From positions 22,406,598 through 22,470,597 of the forward strand of contig JAPWDM010000008.1 in assembly GCA_035578155.1 (NCBI GenBank): DNA of 64,000 nt, read 5' to 3'. Position numbers and translations under genes: made by a program. Origin of the DNA: Brachynemurus nebulosus. Lineage: Eukaryota > Arthropoda > Insecta > Neuroptera > Myrmeleontidae. Of this stretch, positions 11,829-22,373 are shown piece by piece (the stretch's first letter is position 1; each line of letters begins with the position of its first letter). Below the pieces are notes generated by a model that saw nothing but the letters and a program-made list of their open reading frames with translations, ran no database searches and had not been told where the DNA came from.

Positions 11829-12301
11829 AGTCGCCGTTCCACCAAATTCCGACACTCCCTGGTGTCCAACGACGGCGGTTTCATTAATTAATTTTAAAAT
11901 CCTTTCCTCCACCGGATTCAACTCAATCTTGCATTCCCCCCTCCAGTTTCGTTCCGTTGTTTAAAATATTCCGCCGCCTTCTCCTTAGTATATCTCTTCA
12001 TATCCTGCCACGTCTGTTAAATAAAATTTAATGTTATAATCAAAATTAAAATGTACGTGAATTGTGGCAATTTAAAAACTATAAGACTCACCTTTTTCCA
12101 TTCATCTATCGTTCTTCCTTGAGCACCATCTACACACCCTTCCAACTTTAACTTCATTTTATGCCACAGCCGCTGGCTGTCGGCATGAATAAAGTATGGT
12201 GTGTATTTCCGGGTCATTTCCGGATGTTTCTCCAGAAACTGGACCATTAAAAATTTTTGCTCGGTGCAAACTTTTTTTTGTTCGTCGAGCCATTTTTCGT
12301 C
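11829..12301 (-). pseudogene. MADF/Myb-SANT-like DNA-binding ORF, PIF/Harbinger-type relic
   Basis: Read on the minus strand, exon 12092-12301 encodes a segment including FLMVQFLEKHPEMTRKY and RLWHKMKLKLEG. It is spliced through a 78-nt GT-AG intron (12014-12091) to 11829-12013, which continues TWQDMKRYTKEKAAEYFKQ. This is the helical MADF/Myb-SANT-like domain found in the accessory protein of PIF/Harbinger transposons and in genes domesticated from them. It is broken: an in-frame TGA (12302-12304) replaces the start region, and a frameshift in the G-run at about 11934-11942 separates the domain from a tail reading KIELNPVEERILKLINET in another frame. A GTGAGT donor follows at 11828, so a further exon once existed. 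The family assignment comes from recognition, not a database search. Confidence 0.7.
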
Positions 12302-12304
12302 TCA

Positions 12305-12945
12305 ACTAACTACTAATCTAATAAAACTACTAGTTAGTACTACAACAACTACAATTACTACAACTACTAATTTAAACTATTCTACACTACAACAATACTA
12401 CACTTCTACAATACTACAGAAAAGTACCTATTATTAAAAAATAATTACAAAAAAAAAAAAAAAATTAAAAACTAAATAAAATTACTAAATAAATAAAAAC
12501 AAACACTACTACTACTACAAAACAAGGTTATGTCGAAATTTTATTACTACTATTAACTACTATTAAAAAGGAAAATAAATAATTTAAATAAAAAAAATTA
12601 ATAAAAGATAAAAAATAATTAAAATACAAGAAAGAAAGTGAAAAATTAAAACAGTTAATATCAAGCACAGCTAGAAAATCACAAGGAATGCAAACGGAAT
12701 CGATGAAAGATGGCAACAAAATGATAAATGGTTGCAAAGTTTATTTTTTAAATTCCACATAATATCTAACCGGAAATGAAAACTATATACCATAAATAAT
12801 ACCTCTTCCTATTAGTAATCAATTTCGTCGATAGAGTACCTACCAACTTATAAAAATATATATTTGCTTTGATTCTGTTCTCAGCTATTTCATTTCATTT
12901 CACTTCACTTTAATTCACTTTTCAAGCATCGCTACCCAGGGATAC
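12305..12945 (-). mobile_element. 5' non-coding part of the MADF-carrying transposon
   Basis: This is the upstream flank of the MADF-like relic. It matches, in reverse, two blocks near the left end of the window (2432-2767 and about 5279-5440), which identifies it as repeat DNA. Its outer end at about 12945 stops 40 bp before the ATG of the zinc-finger pseudogene. Confidence 0.6.
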
Positions 12946-12984
12946 GAGGGATACCAGCAGGCAGCGACACCAGTAAAGAAAAAA

Positions 12985-15094
12985 ATGGCGAATAAAGAGC
13001 TTATTCAAACTCTGCCATATTCGGAAAAAATCACACTTCAGGTGGAATTTGAGGAGAAATTGTTAAAAACAGATGATGAAGTTTTAACCAAGATAAAAAT
13101 TACGACATGTGGATCTGTAGATGAAACTTCAATCGCTGTAGTAGAGAAAGTAGAAAATAAACAGGTTACAAAGACTATCAACTTTTGAACCATTTGGTAT
13201 AAAAGTGGAACATGAAGAAACTTTGTTAGAAATCAACGAAACATGATAAAGTTTTAAACAAAATAAAAACTGAAACATATGAGCCCGAAGATGGAAGTGA
13301 AATGAAATTTGAAGACCAACACCCAGGTGACTTGGATAGTTTAGATCATTTACACTCTGAAATCAAAATCGACGACGATGTAATAAACTTGGAACATGAA
13401 ATGATTCGTAACAGTAAGAAACAATTCAAGTGTAATATGTGTTTTAAAATCCCTTCGACATTACGTACTTTGAAAGAACATCAAAGAATTCATACCGGAG
13501 AAATGCCATACAAATGTGATGTATGTTTTAAAACATTTACCCACTCAAGCAATTTAAAAAGTCATGAGCGAGTTCATAGTGGAGAAAAGCCATACAAATG
13601 TAATTTTTGTCCCAAAATGTTTTCTAATTTAGCTTCTTTAAAATATCATGAAAGAACACACACAGGAGAGAAACCACTCCAATGTAATTCATGCACCAAA
13701 ACCTTTTCCTTATCAAGTCATCTGAAAGAACATGAAAACACACACACAGGCGAAAAGCAATTTAAAGTAATACATGTAATAAACGATTTGTTCGAAAGAC
13801 TGTTTCACGGAGACATGAAAGAATACATACCGAAGGAGAGTCGTTCAAAACCCCTCGACAAATTGAAACATGTGATTTTGTAGATGATACATCGGTCACT
13901 TCAGTAGGAAACGTGCGAAACGAAAAAATGGAAGATAACCAGGTTATAGAATTTGTACCAGTTCCTGTTAAATTGGAACATGAAGAAAATTCGTTAGAAG
14001 CAAATGATGACATTTTAAACACAGTAAAAGTGGAAAAGTGTGATTTTGTAGATGAAAGTGAAGAAAAATTGAAATTTGAAGAGGAACACCGAAGTGACTT
14101 AAATAATTTACATACCGAAGTTAAAACCGAAACTAACACAGATTTGAAATATGGAAAACAATTCAAGTGTAATTTATGTTCAAAAAGATTTTCTAGGTCC
14201 AAATATCTAAGAAAACATGAAAAATTGCATACAGGAGCAAAACCATACAAATGTGATAGATGCTTTAAAACATTTTCACATTCAAGCAATTTAAGTATTC
14301 ATTACAGAATACACACAGGGGAAAAACCACACATATATAATGTGTGTTTTAAAACATTTTCGCAGTCAAACAGTTTGATTAGACATAAAAGAATACACAT
14401 GGGAGAAAAACCATACCAATGTAATATATGTTTTCAAACATTTTCACATTCAAGCAATTTGAGCACCTACTTATGAAAGAATACACTCAAGAGAAAAACC
14501 ATACAAGTGTGATGGATGTTTTAAAACATTTAGTCGTTCATTCTGTTTAAAGAATCATAAAAGAATACACACCGGAGGAGAACTACACAAATGTAATTTT
14601 TGTCCTAAAATGTTTTCTTCGTTAAGCGACTTAAAAATTCATGAAAGAATACATACAGGGGAAAGCCATACAAATGTGACACATGTTTTAAAACATTTTC
14701 ACGGTCATACAGTTTAAAAATACATAAAAGAATACACACAGGAGAAAAACCATACAAATGTAATGTGTGCTTTAAAACATTTTTGGATTCAGGCTCATTA
14801 AGGAATCATGAAAGATTACATACAGGGAAAAAACCATACGAATGTAATTGGTGTTCTAAAACATTTTCTCAGTCGAGCAGTCTGAAAAGTCACGAAAAAA
14901 CACATACAGGCGAGAGGCCATTCACTTGTAATATATGTTTTAAAACATTTGCTCATTTAAAGAGTTTCAAAATACATGAAAAATTACATACCGGAGAAAA
15001 ACCATACGAATGTAAAGTATGTTTTAAAACATTTTCGCAGTCAGGCAGTTTGAAAAAACATAATAAAAGACTACATAAACGGGAAAAGTCATAA
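12985..15094 (+). pseudogene. C2H2 zinc-finger pseudogene, paralogue of the 889-aa gene
   Basis: The ATG and leader ([10 protein letters not shown]) match the intact gene at 23567, but the reading frame is broken repeatedly. A 2-nt deletion near 13180 ends the first segment at TINF. There is a further small deletion near 13240. At about 13770 the fifth finger is garbled. At 14336 a Tyr codon (TAT) replaces the first finger Cys codon (TGT). An insertion near 14470 and a deletion near 14660 shift the frame again. Open pieces remain at 12985-13188, 13302-13883, 13913-14476 and 14765-15094. The copy passes directly from the first finger block to the leader of the third block, so the middle module of the intact gene (residues 289-476) is missing. 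It could still be transcribed, but no full-length protein is possible. Confidence 0.88.
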
Positions 15095-15573
15095 AAATAT
15101 GATAACATATTTTAAAATAATTTATCAGTTTGAATTAATTAAAGCATGATTTGACGTTTGTATTACACGAAAATAAAAAAGTATGCGAAAGTTTTTGATT
15201 ATTGCAATTGTTAATTTAGAGCTTGTAGACATCTGTATTTGTGTTTGTCATGAATTACAATTATTATATAAATTATATACATATACATAAAAGTGAAACT
15301 GATTGCGATGAAACTTGGGTGAATTGTTGTACCCATGCAAATTTTTAAAAATTCAATCGAAAATTTTTATTTGCAAATTTTACACAGCAGAGGAAAGGTT
15401 CAAGGAACGTTATCTCATTGTTATTTTATATATTTAAACTCCTTTAATTAATAAAACTTTGTTCTAATCGAAAAATTCTGTTTGAATTCTATTTCTATTA
15501 AATGTTATTAGCACTGTAGTGTTGTTTTTTTTTTAATAATTTTAATAATTTGGAGAAAAAAATGTAAAAATAT

Positions 15574-15579
15574 AATAAA
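15574..15579 (+). terminator. AATAAA signal, conserved in both duplication arms
   Basis: It occupies the same relative position as 26670-26675 in the intact paralogue, within the shared word AAAAATATAATAAAAG, which supports it as the ancestral polyadenylation signal. Confidence 0.4.
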
Positions 15580-16056
15580 AGAAAAAATATTTTTATGTTG
15601 CTAGAAGGATTAGTGGGAACTTTTAGAATAATAGTACATCAGTTTGTTTTAGCGAATTTCCATTCTGGAAATTCAGCTATTACAACGGATGTCACGAAAA
15701 TCAATCGGTGTTACCGATTTTCGGTTGCGGTTCAGTTCGAAGCCCTGCTTTAGACTATTTTAGACAGATGTATACTGACAGAAATGACTAATGGAAATAT
15801 TTAACGGGATATAAAAAAAAATTCAAAACAATTTTTGATGAAAACATTTAGTAAAACATAATAAAAAAACATTTTATTTTTTATTTTAAAAAACTGATTA
15901 AAAAAGTATATTTTTCAGCTGATAATCACTTAATCAGAAACTTAATGTCTAAACATAAGTCAAATCAACTTAAATTGGTGTGACATTATCAAACAAATAA
16001 AGCAAAATGACACACCTAGTTTCTGTTTCTTTTTGTTATTTTTATATTATAGAACT

Positions 16057-16779
16057 CACTGAGTAATTAGAAGCAGTCTACATATACAAATCTGTCTATA
16101 TAATATGCTAGATAACATATGCAGGCTGCGTACCATATCACACTAATACATTCGCATGTTTGTGTTGATACATGTGTTTTGTTTGTATATGTAAAGCGGG
16201 TTCTACACGATGCTACGAACGTTCCTTCCAACATTCGATCGAACGTTTGAGGCAATTAAGTTCGATAGTTGGTGCGACGAATGTATCTGCTACACGGTGA
16301 GTCGAATGTTTGATCCAATACGAATGATAATGTGTTGGTACTCAGTGGACAACGCTGTTATCTGTCTGATGTTATCTCTAATGTTATACACTGATGTTGT
16401 CTCTCTTCACATGAACGAGTCGTGCGCAACCAACGAACGCAACCAACACTGACCTTCAAACGTTCGAAGCATCCCTTTGACTCGGTGCAAGAATACCGAC
16501 ATCGAACGGGACACGACCAAATGCGAACCTTTGACGCTCGACATTGGACACTCGTAGGTTCGAACAACGGCTACACGATGCTATGAACCATCCAACGTCG
16601 AATGTTGGAAGGTGTTCGTAGCATCGTGTAGCAGCGGCTTTAGTTTGGAACTGAGAGACACCTAACTATCGAATACGCCCAGGACTGTCGCTTGGAAGGG
16701 GTAATGGTGTCGACGTCATTCGCCGACGACAGCGGGCACAATAGGTAGAGATAGAAACATTACTTCTGGTTATTCTGTG
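16057..16779. mobile_element. 723-bp insertion with 8-bp target duplication ATAGAACT
   Basis: Flanked by ATAGAACT at 16049-16056 and 16780-16787. The paralogous arm B reads straight through the same place near 28693-28700 (TTACCGAACTAG), which gives an empty site. The ends CACTGAGTAA and TTATTCTGTG are weakly inverted (8 of 10 bases), so hAT-like is the best guess. A second palindromic element is nested inside it (16195-16639). Confidence 0.7.
16195..16639. mobile_element. 445-bp palindromic MITE nested in the 723-bp insertion
   Basis: The left end AGCGGGTTCTACACGATGCT pairs with the right end AGCATCGTGTAGCAGCGGCT. The flanks are TAA at the left and TTA at the right, compatible with PIF/Harbinger-like 3-bp targets (TWA). 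The interior is unusually GC-rich for this window and rich in CGAACGTT-type words. ORFs here are accidental. Confidence 0.68.
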
Positions 16780-17016
16780 ATAGAACTATAGTAACATAAA
16801 ATTGTACATCTAATTTAGCTTCATTTGTTAATGACGTCAGACCAATTTAAACTGATTTGACGAATATATTAACATACACTTTTAATTTCTTAAATTTGTA
16901 AATCAATCAAACTACACACACTGGCATAATTAGCGTAACATACAAAATATCTGCAAAAATCAAACAAACCATTTAATTTTAAGACAATATTAGTCTTATT
17001 AATTATTCACTTAAAA

Positions 17017-17316
17017 TTACATGTTCACAAGTCGATATACCTTTATTTTTGGTAGCAAAAACCAGTAACCATATAAAATGGAAAATTTTTGGAATCTTAT
17101 GTCGTCTAGGAACAATTTAAAAAGATTATATAACAAATAGAAAATGAAAAACAGCGTTTTAATACCGCCTGGTTCCTCCCATGCTCTTGTCAAAGTTTCC
17201 ATTCGTCTTGCTATACTCAGAATAATGTTATCTACATATATAGTCTCCTGGGACAGTCTTTCACATTTTTCAATAACGGCAGTTTGAAGCTCGACCACAC
17301 TGAGAAGAAGCGGCAT
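17017..17316 (-). CDS. Unrecognised 99-aa ORF, possible exon
   Basis: The N-terminal part (MPLLLSVVELQTAVIEKCER, then IARRMETLTRAWEEPGG) has even amino-acid composition and helix-like spacing, unlike the surrounding noise. An AG lies directly before the ATG and a GTATTA follows at the GG codon, so this could be one exon with the hydrophobic tail (FFIFYLLYNLFKLF) as read-through intron. No family is recognised. It sits between duplication arm A and the minus-strand zinc-finger fragment. Confidence 0.25.
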   Translation of the reverse strand: MPLLLSVVELQTAVIEKCERLSQETIYVDNIILSIARRMETLTRAWEEPGGIKTLFFIFYLLYNLFKLFLDDIRFQKFSILYGYWFLLPKIKVYRLVNM

Positions 17317-17428
17317 CTGAATTCGAAAGTGACAGACCCCTTAAAAAGATTTGCATCAATAATAAATAAAAACAATTCTATCGAATATCCTATTTCGTGT
17401 CTTTTCAAACTGCTTAAACAAGCAAATG

Positions 17429-18059
17429 TTACGTGTGAATGATGCCTCCTGTAAGTATTCTTTTTTCATGTTTTTTTAAACTGCCTGACTCAGAAAATGT
17501 TTTAAAACATATATTACACGTGTATGGTTTTTCTCGGGTATGTATTCGTTCATGTCTTTTGCAACTACTTAGATCAGAAAATGTTTTAAAACATATGTTA
17601 CATGTGAACGGTTTCTCGCCTGTATGGACCCTTTCATGTATTTTCAAACTGACTGACCGAGTAAATGTTTTAAAACATATGTTACACTGATACGGTCTTT
17701 CCCCGGTATGTATTCTTTCGTGTTTTTTAAAACCGCTTAAACTAGTAAATGTCTTAAAACATGTATTACATGTGAATGGTTTCTCGCCTGTATGTGTTCT
17801 TTCATGTTCTTTCAGAATGCTCGATTGAGAAAATGATTTAGAACATACTTTACACTTGTAAGGTTTTCCTCCTGTGTGTACTCTGTAATGTGATTTCAAA
17901 TCGCTTGATGAAGAACACCTTTTAAAACATACACTACATTCGAACAGTTTTTCTCCTGTGTGCGTTCATTCATGCTTTCGTAAAGAACTACTACTACACA
18001 ATGATTTAAAACATACTTTACACTGGTATGGTTTTACTCCTGTATGTATCCTTTCATGT

Positions 18060-18065
<6 letters not shown>
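17429..18065 (-). pseudogene. C2H2 zinc-finger gene fragment with in-frame stop
   Basis: On the minus strand about seven fingers are recognisable. The 3' five (from SHYRVHTGGKPYKC onward) are open over 17429-17899. The two 5' ones continue in the same frame to 18065 but contain a TGA at 17966-17968, in the position of the conserved Arg after HE. The reading ends abruptly at the TA microsatellite starting at 18066, so the leader and any further fingers are gone. The last open residues (KRILTGGIIHT) show the final finger has decayed too. Its closest relative by finger sequence is the 30.6-kb gene ([21 protein letters not shown]). Confidence 0.75.

Positions 18066-18140
<75 letters not shown>
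18064..18140. repeat. TA dinucleotide microsatellite
   Basis: About 38 uninterrupted AT/TA units. It forms the 5' boundary of the broken zinc-finger fragment. Confidence 0.95.
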
Positions 18141-18141
<1 letters not shown>

Positions 18142-18484
18142 TTTGTATACGATGTATACCGAACGTTAATACTTGACCCTTCTCTCTAGAACATGGAAAA
18201 TGAGACAGGAATATACAAAAATGTCAAAAGCAAGCCAACTGTGATTCAAAACAAGTGCAAATTGATTCAAAACGAGAGCAAGCGGCTTTGTGTTACGCCG
18301 ATACGAATTGGCCCATTGTTTCCTTGACTTCATAAAACTATTTTTTAATAAATTGTATAGTTCAGCAAAATGTCGCTTTAAAAATTTATCAGCAGATGTC
18401 AAATGCTGGTCTACTGTAAGCTTCTTGCAAGCGCTTAGTATTATGAACGTATCCTATAGTTTTGTTTGGCGTTATAATTGACAT

Positions 18485-19744
18485 TTACTTCTTTAGCCTG
18501 TTTTTCTTTTTAGTATGTATTATTTTATGTCTCTTTAAGTCATATAATCGAAAAAATGTTTTAAAACATGTACCACACTTGAATGGCTTTTCGTCAGTGT
18601 GTATTGTTTCATGCTTCTTTAAGTGACTTGACTGCGAAAATGTTTTAAAACATGTATCACACTTGAATGGCTTTTCGCCAGTGTGTACTCTTTTATGTCT
18701 ACTTAAAGAGCTTGACGTAGTAAATATTTTAAAACATGTATCACACTTGAATGGCTTTTCACCAGTGTGTACTCTTTTATGTCTACTTAAAGAGTTTGAC
18801 CGAGTAAATGTTTTAAAACATGTATCACACTTGAATGGCTTTTCGCCAGTGTGTGTTCTGTCATGTCTCTTCAAAACACTTGACTGAGCAAATGTTTTAA
18901 AACATGTATCACACTTGAATGGCTTTTCGCCAGTGTGTATTCTTTCATGTGTCTTTAGATCACCTGACGTAGTAAATGTTTTAAAACATGTATCACACTT
19001 GAATGGTTTTTCGCCAGTGTGTACTTTTTTATGTCTCCATAAAGCGCTTGAGTCAGAGAATCTTTTAAAACATGTATCACACTTGAATGGCTTTTCGCCA
19101 GTGTGTGTTCTGTCATGTCTCTTCAAATCATTTGACTGACTAAATGTTTTAAAACATGTATCACACTTGAATGGTTTTTCGCCAGCGTGTACTCTTTTAT
19201 GTTTACTTAAAGTGCTTGAGTCAGAGAATGTTTTAAAACATGTATCACACTTAAATGGCTTTTCACCAGTGTGTGTTCTTTCATGATACTTTAAACCGAT
19301 GGACGTAGTACATGTTTTAAAACATGTATCACATTTGAATTTCCTTTTACCGCAATCAATTTTTTTATAATTCTTTAAACTGACTTGTTTAACTGAAGTT
19401 TCAGGACCTACAATAGTCTCACTATTTTCTGTTGTATCAAACAGTTCGTATTTATTTTCAGATATATTTAATTCAACACAATTTTCACAATTTTCGTCAA
19501 ATAATATGCTGTTTTCTGTTGATATATCACTCTCATCATTTTCCAGTTTTATTTCAGTATGTAAATGTGATAAATCAACAGCACTTGAATTTCCTGACTC
19601 CAATTTTATTTCGTGGTAATTTAAAGAATCGGATAATTCCGACTTTATTACATTGGGAAATTGATTGCTTTGATCCTCTAAGTCTTTCTCAACTTTAACA
19701 GTCAATGCTGCTTCAACAGTTGATGTAGATTCTTTACTTTCCAT
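18485..19744 (-). CDS. C2H2 zinc-finger protein, 10 near-identical fingers, 419 aa
   Basis: The ATG at 19744 (MESKESTSTV) is the first Met; the frame is open a little further upstream. Residues 1-137 are an acidic leader with VKVE, IKSE and two IKLE sites and the family motif LSHLHTEIKLE. Ten fingers run from residue 138 to the C-terminus. The repeat CDTCFKTF...HTGEKPFK is almost invariant while the helix residues differ (for example DSSTLSK, QSNDLKR, RSNSLSR, QSSHLKK), as expected of an array that spreads by unequal exchange yet diversifies in DNA contacts. Finger 1 has Cys for the core Phe (CFKTC). The last finger ends in a basic tail (KKKNRLKK). An acceptor-like AG about 25 nt upstream of the ATG and a GTATGT at about 19890 suggest a 5' UTR intron. 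It is probably a nuclear regulator with unknown target. Confidence 0.9.
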   Translation of the reverse strand: MESKESTSTVEAALTVKVEKDLEDQSNQFPNVIKSELSDSLNYHEIKLESGNSSAVDLSHLHTEIKLENDESDISTENSILFDENCENCVELNISENKYELFDTTENSETIVGPETSVKQVSLKNYKKIDCGKRKFKCDTCFKTCTTSIGLKYHERTHTGEKPFKCDTCFKTFSDSSTLSKHKRVHAGEKPFKCDTCFKTFSQSNDLKRHDRTHTGEKPFKCDTCFKRFSDSSALWRHKKVHTGEKPFKCDTCFKTFTTSGDLKTHERIHTGEKPFKCDTCFKTFAQSSVLKRHDRTHTGEKPFKCDTCFKTFTRSNSLSRHKRVHTGEKPFKCDTCFKIFTTSSSLSRHKRVHTGEKPFKCDTCFKTFSQSSHLKKHETIHTDEKPFKCGTCFKTFFRLYDLKRHKIIHTKKKNRLKK

Positions 19745-20164
19745 ACTCGACAATTCCTCGGTAAAACTAAAAATTGTTTAATGTACTAGATGTGATCGAA
19801 GATCCTCGGTGAATCCTAATTTTTTTTAAAACTGAAAGTAAAAATTAACATTTCTGTATGTATGTTATCCACAATTACAAACCAAAAACATACCGATAAT
19901 GAACCACATATTCGGTAAGCAAAAAGCATGGCACAAAATTATCTTATTAAGTGGGCTTGAGGCCGATACTTGAAATCTAACTTTTGTAACAATTAAATTA
20001 AAACTTGGCCTTATGCATATGGAATACAATGAATGGAACGGCTAGGCGACACTACATAAAAAATACCATATTGTAGACCACATAGACCACTTTCAGCCAC
20101 CACACGACACAAAACTTCAAAAAAACCTACGTACCAAACGTACCAAACGTACCAAACGCAACCA

Positions 20165-20196
<32 letters not shown>

Positions 20197-20197
20197 T
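20165..20197. repeat. ACATAT hexanucleotide microsatellite
   Basis: About five tandem units of ATACAT, followed by a copy of a dispersed repeat (ACCACTCGTGGCGCTAATAT) also found near 50860 and 58165. Confidence 0.8.
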
Positions 20198-20258
20198 AGG
20201 TTTTCTTTTTTTACCACTCGTGGCGCTAATATTCCTCATGTACTGATGTGAAATAGTA

Positions 20259-22373
20259 AGGCTGTATACACTTTACACAATCAATGAAATAAGGGGTCAT
20301 ACACAATCAATGAAATAAGGAATAAGAAATAAGAAACAAGGAATAAGAAGTATGCCATCTAGTGACGTTGAATTGAACTTTAATTAAATAAGAAATAAGG
20401 AGTATGCCATATTGCCATCTAGTGATGTTGAATGGAACTTTAACGTAACTGGTCATAGATATAAATACCGTAGTTTGGGGTGAATCGGAACGATTTTCAA
20501 CTTTGTCATCGATTTTCATACTTTTTTCGATTTACTAGACGATACAAAATAGATTGATATTGTTTCCGGTGATTTATTTTTCATATTTACCATTTGAAAA
20601 ATCCACTTTCGTTTTTATTTAGCTATAAAATTAAAAAAAGTTAGGCGTTTCCATTCACCCCGCACTTCGGGGGGGGGGGTGTCGAGGAACGAATGAGGGG
20701 TCAATAGGAATTTTGAACATGGCTGTCCAGTTTGTCTATAAAATAGTAGCAATAGCTGATAAATTAATTTTACTGGTAGGAGAATGAAAAAAAAAAAACA
20801 AAAAAATATGCATATATCTTAAACTTAACCTCTTCGATACAATCGTTCGACAAATAAAAAACCATTTGTTCGTATGTGTCACGCTTACATTACAATATAT
20901 TTAACACATTTTGTTGGTACTAACCTATCTCATGTACGTGATGTATACTAATGTATCTTTGTACACGTCTCACTTTTATTCGAAGTTTGTAATAAATTTA
21001 TTTCTACATATTTTATTGTTAACAAGCCTTCTAGAATACTCTTAAAATTATGCGATATTAAACATCTTAAACAAAACATCTAGTGTATTAAAATAAATAT
21101 AAACTTATTTACATTCCATATTTAACACATTTTTTCAATTGAACAAAAATATAAGTAACATATACGTACTAATTTTGAATTATAATGATCTAAATATTCG
21201 TAAAATTTTGGTTAGCCCTGGTACGTCATTCCAGAGTGGTTCCCATTCTGACTCTAGCGTTCCTATTGATCTGATACACGTTCCTATTCATGCTGCATGC
21301 GTTCCGATTGCCCCTGTTTTCGTTCCCAGTGATCCCTAATTTTGGTCCTATTCACTCCAATTAGTAATTTGGACAAATATGCAAAATGTCTGTAAACAAT
21401 TGGCATAATTTGACATATTTTGAATAAATAAAGGATCCAGTTTTTTAGATTTACCGCCCTTTTGAACATAAACACAGTTCAAGCAAATTACGAAGCAACT
21501 TTTGATAACCTAATTTTTGTGCCATTTTACTACTGATTTTTGACATTTAATTTTTTCATAATTTTATTAGTTTTAACATTAATTAAATTTATTTTATATT
21601 ATTTATTAATTTTAATTCATGTAGGAATCAAATACAGCCGTCTTTAAGGTAAAAACTAAAAAATTACAGTAATTAAAAGAAATTATTTGTTTTGTTCCTA
21701 TTCGTACCCAAATTCCTATACACCCCGTTTGACCGGTATATAGGTATTTTGTTACGTCAAAATTCGTGATTTTTTTCACTTAGTGACAAAAAAGTCATCA
21801 CATCACGAACGTTACTTTTTCATGAATTCTGATGTACAAAAATACCTAAATACACTTACCTATGAGCAGTTAAGTTTTAAAGTTTCATTCAACGTCACTA
21901 GATGGCATACTCCTTATTTCTTATTCCTTATTTCATTGATTGTGTATACGGTGTATACAGCTTGGCTGCCAGATTGTATAATTGGATACAAAATCTGTAT
22001 AATTTGGTTGTATTGTGTATCCTCTTTGTATAAAAAACTTTCCTGTATTATTGGATACGAACGCCAAAAATTTAAATTGAATCCGCTGAACACAGCAGCT
22101 TCAATATTTTGTTAATATTACATCGCGTTAGACTCAAAGAAACTACATGTTATGCCCTTATGTACATATGAATTTCCTTTCGTTCTGGCAAGATTACAAA
22201 AATGATTAAAATTTAATCGAAAGTTAGAAACAGGTTAGAAAAATCGGTGGGCTTATTTTTTACTCTCATTGTACCGAAAAGTTGTTTTGTATAATAGAAT
22301 CCAATTTTGTATAATTTCAAAGACCTGACGGTATAAAATAGAAATTTTTACTGGCAGCCCTGGTATACAGCCT
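20259..22373. mobile_element. 2.1-kb composite TIR element, hosting a nested hAT-like MITE
   Basis: The left end AGGCTGTATACAC pairs with GTGTATACAGCCT. The arms continue for about 100-200 bp (ATCAATGAAATAAGG, TATGCCATCTAGTGACGTTG), with the left arm locally duplicated. The right end is interrupted by the 402-bp MITE at 21962-22363. The interior (about 20465-21745) holds many variants of GTTCCTATTC and its complement arranged as an inverted array. No transposase is seen, and the ORFs in it are low-complexity. The target duplication is not resolved. Confidence 0.6.
21962..22363. mobile_element. 402-bp hAT-like MITE with TSD TATACAGC
   Basis: A perfect 8-bp duplication TATACAGC (21954-21961 and 22364-22371) flanks ends reading TTGGCTGCCAG and CTGGCAGCCCTGG. 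The target lies inside the terminal repeat of the larger element at 20259-22373, so this insertion is the younger of the two. Confidence 0.75.

Larger units (their letters stand above)
12960..16930 (+). repeat. Segmental duplication, arm A
   Basis: This block matches 22400-28850 in direct orientation, including gene body, 3' flank and further downstream sequence. Shared landmarks are the leader start, the AATAAA at 15574, the word TCAGTTCGAAGCC at about 15735 and the stretch after 16788 ending TAACATACACTTTTAAT. Arm A carries its own 723-bp insertion (16057-16779). Arm B carries the nested complex before its ATG and extra sequence at about 26790-28325. Confidence 0.8.

Noticed and set aside
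16067..16567. Three overlapping ORFs of 62-80 aa around 16.1-16.6 kb
   Set aside because: They lie inside the palindromic 445-bp MITE and its host insertion, with no domain or splice support.
18166..18402. 78-aa minus-strand ORF (MTSADKFLKRHFAELYN)
   Set aside because: No family recognised, no splice borders, and it runs into low-complexity sequence next to the TA tract.
18663..19139. Plus-strand ORFs reading [16 protein letters not shown] repeats
   Set aside because: They are the antisense of the minus-strand TGEKPFK linkers and finger repeats. The same artefact appears opposite every finger array (9136, 13762, 17439, 24436, 25000, 30902).
21139..21339. 66-aa ORF with VPI..VPS repeats
   Set aside because: It is a translation of the iterated GTTCCTATTC-type words in the foldback-like interior.
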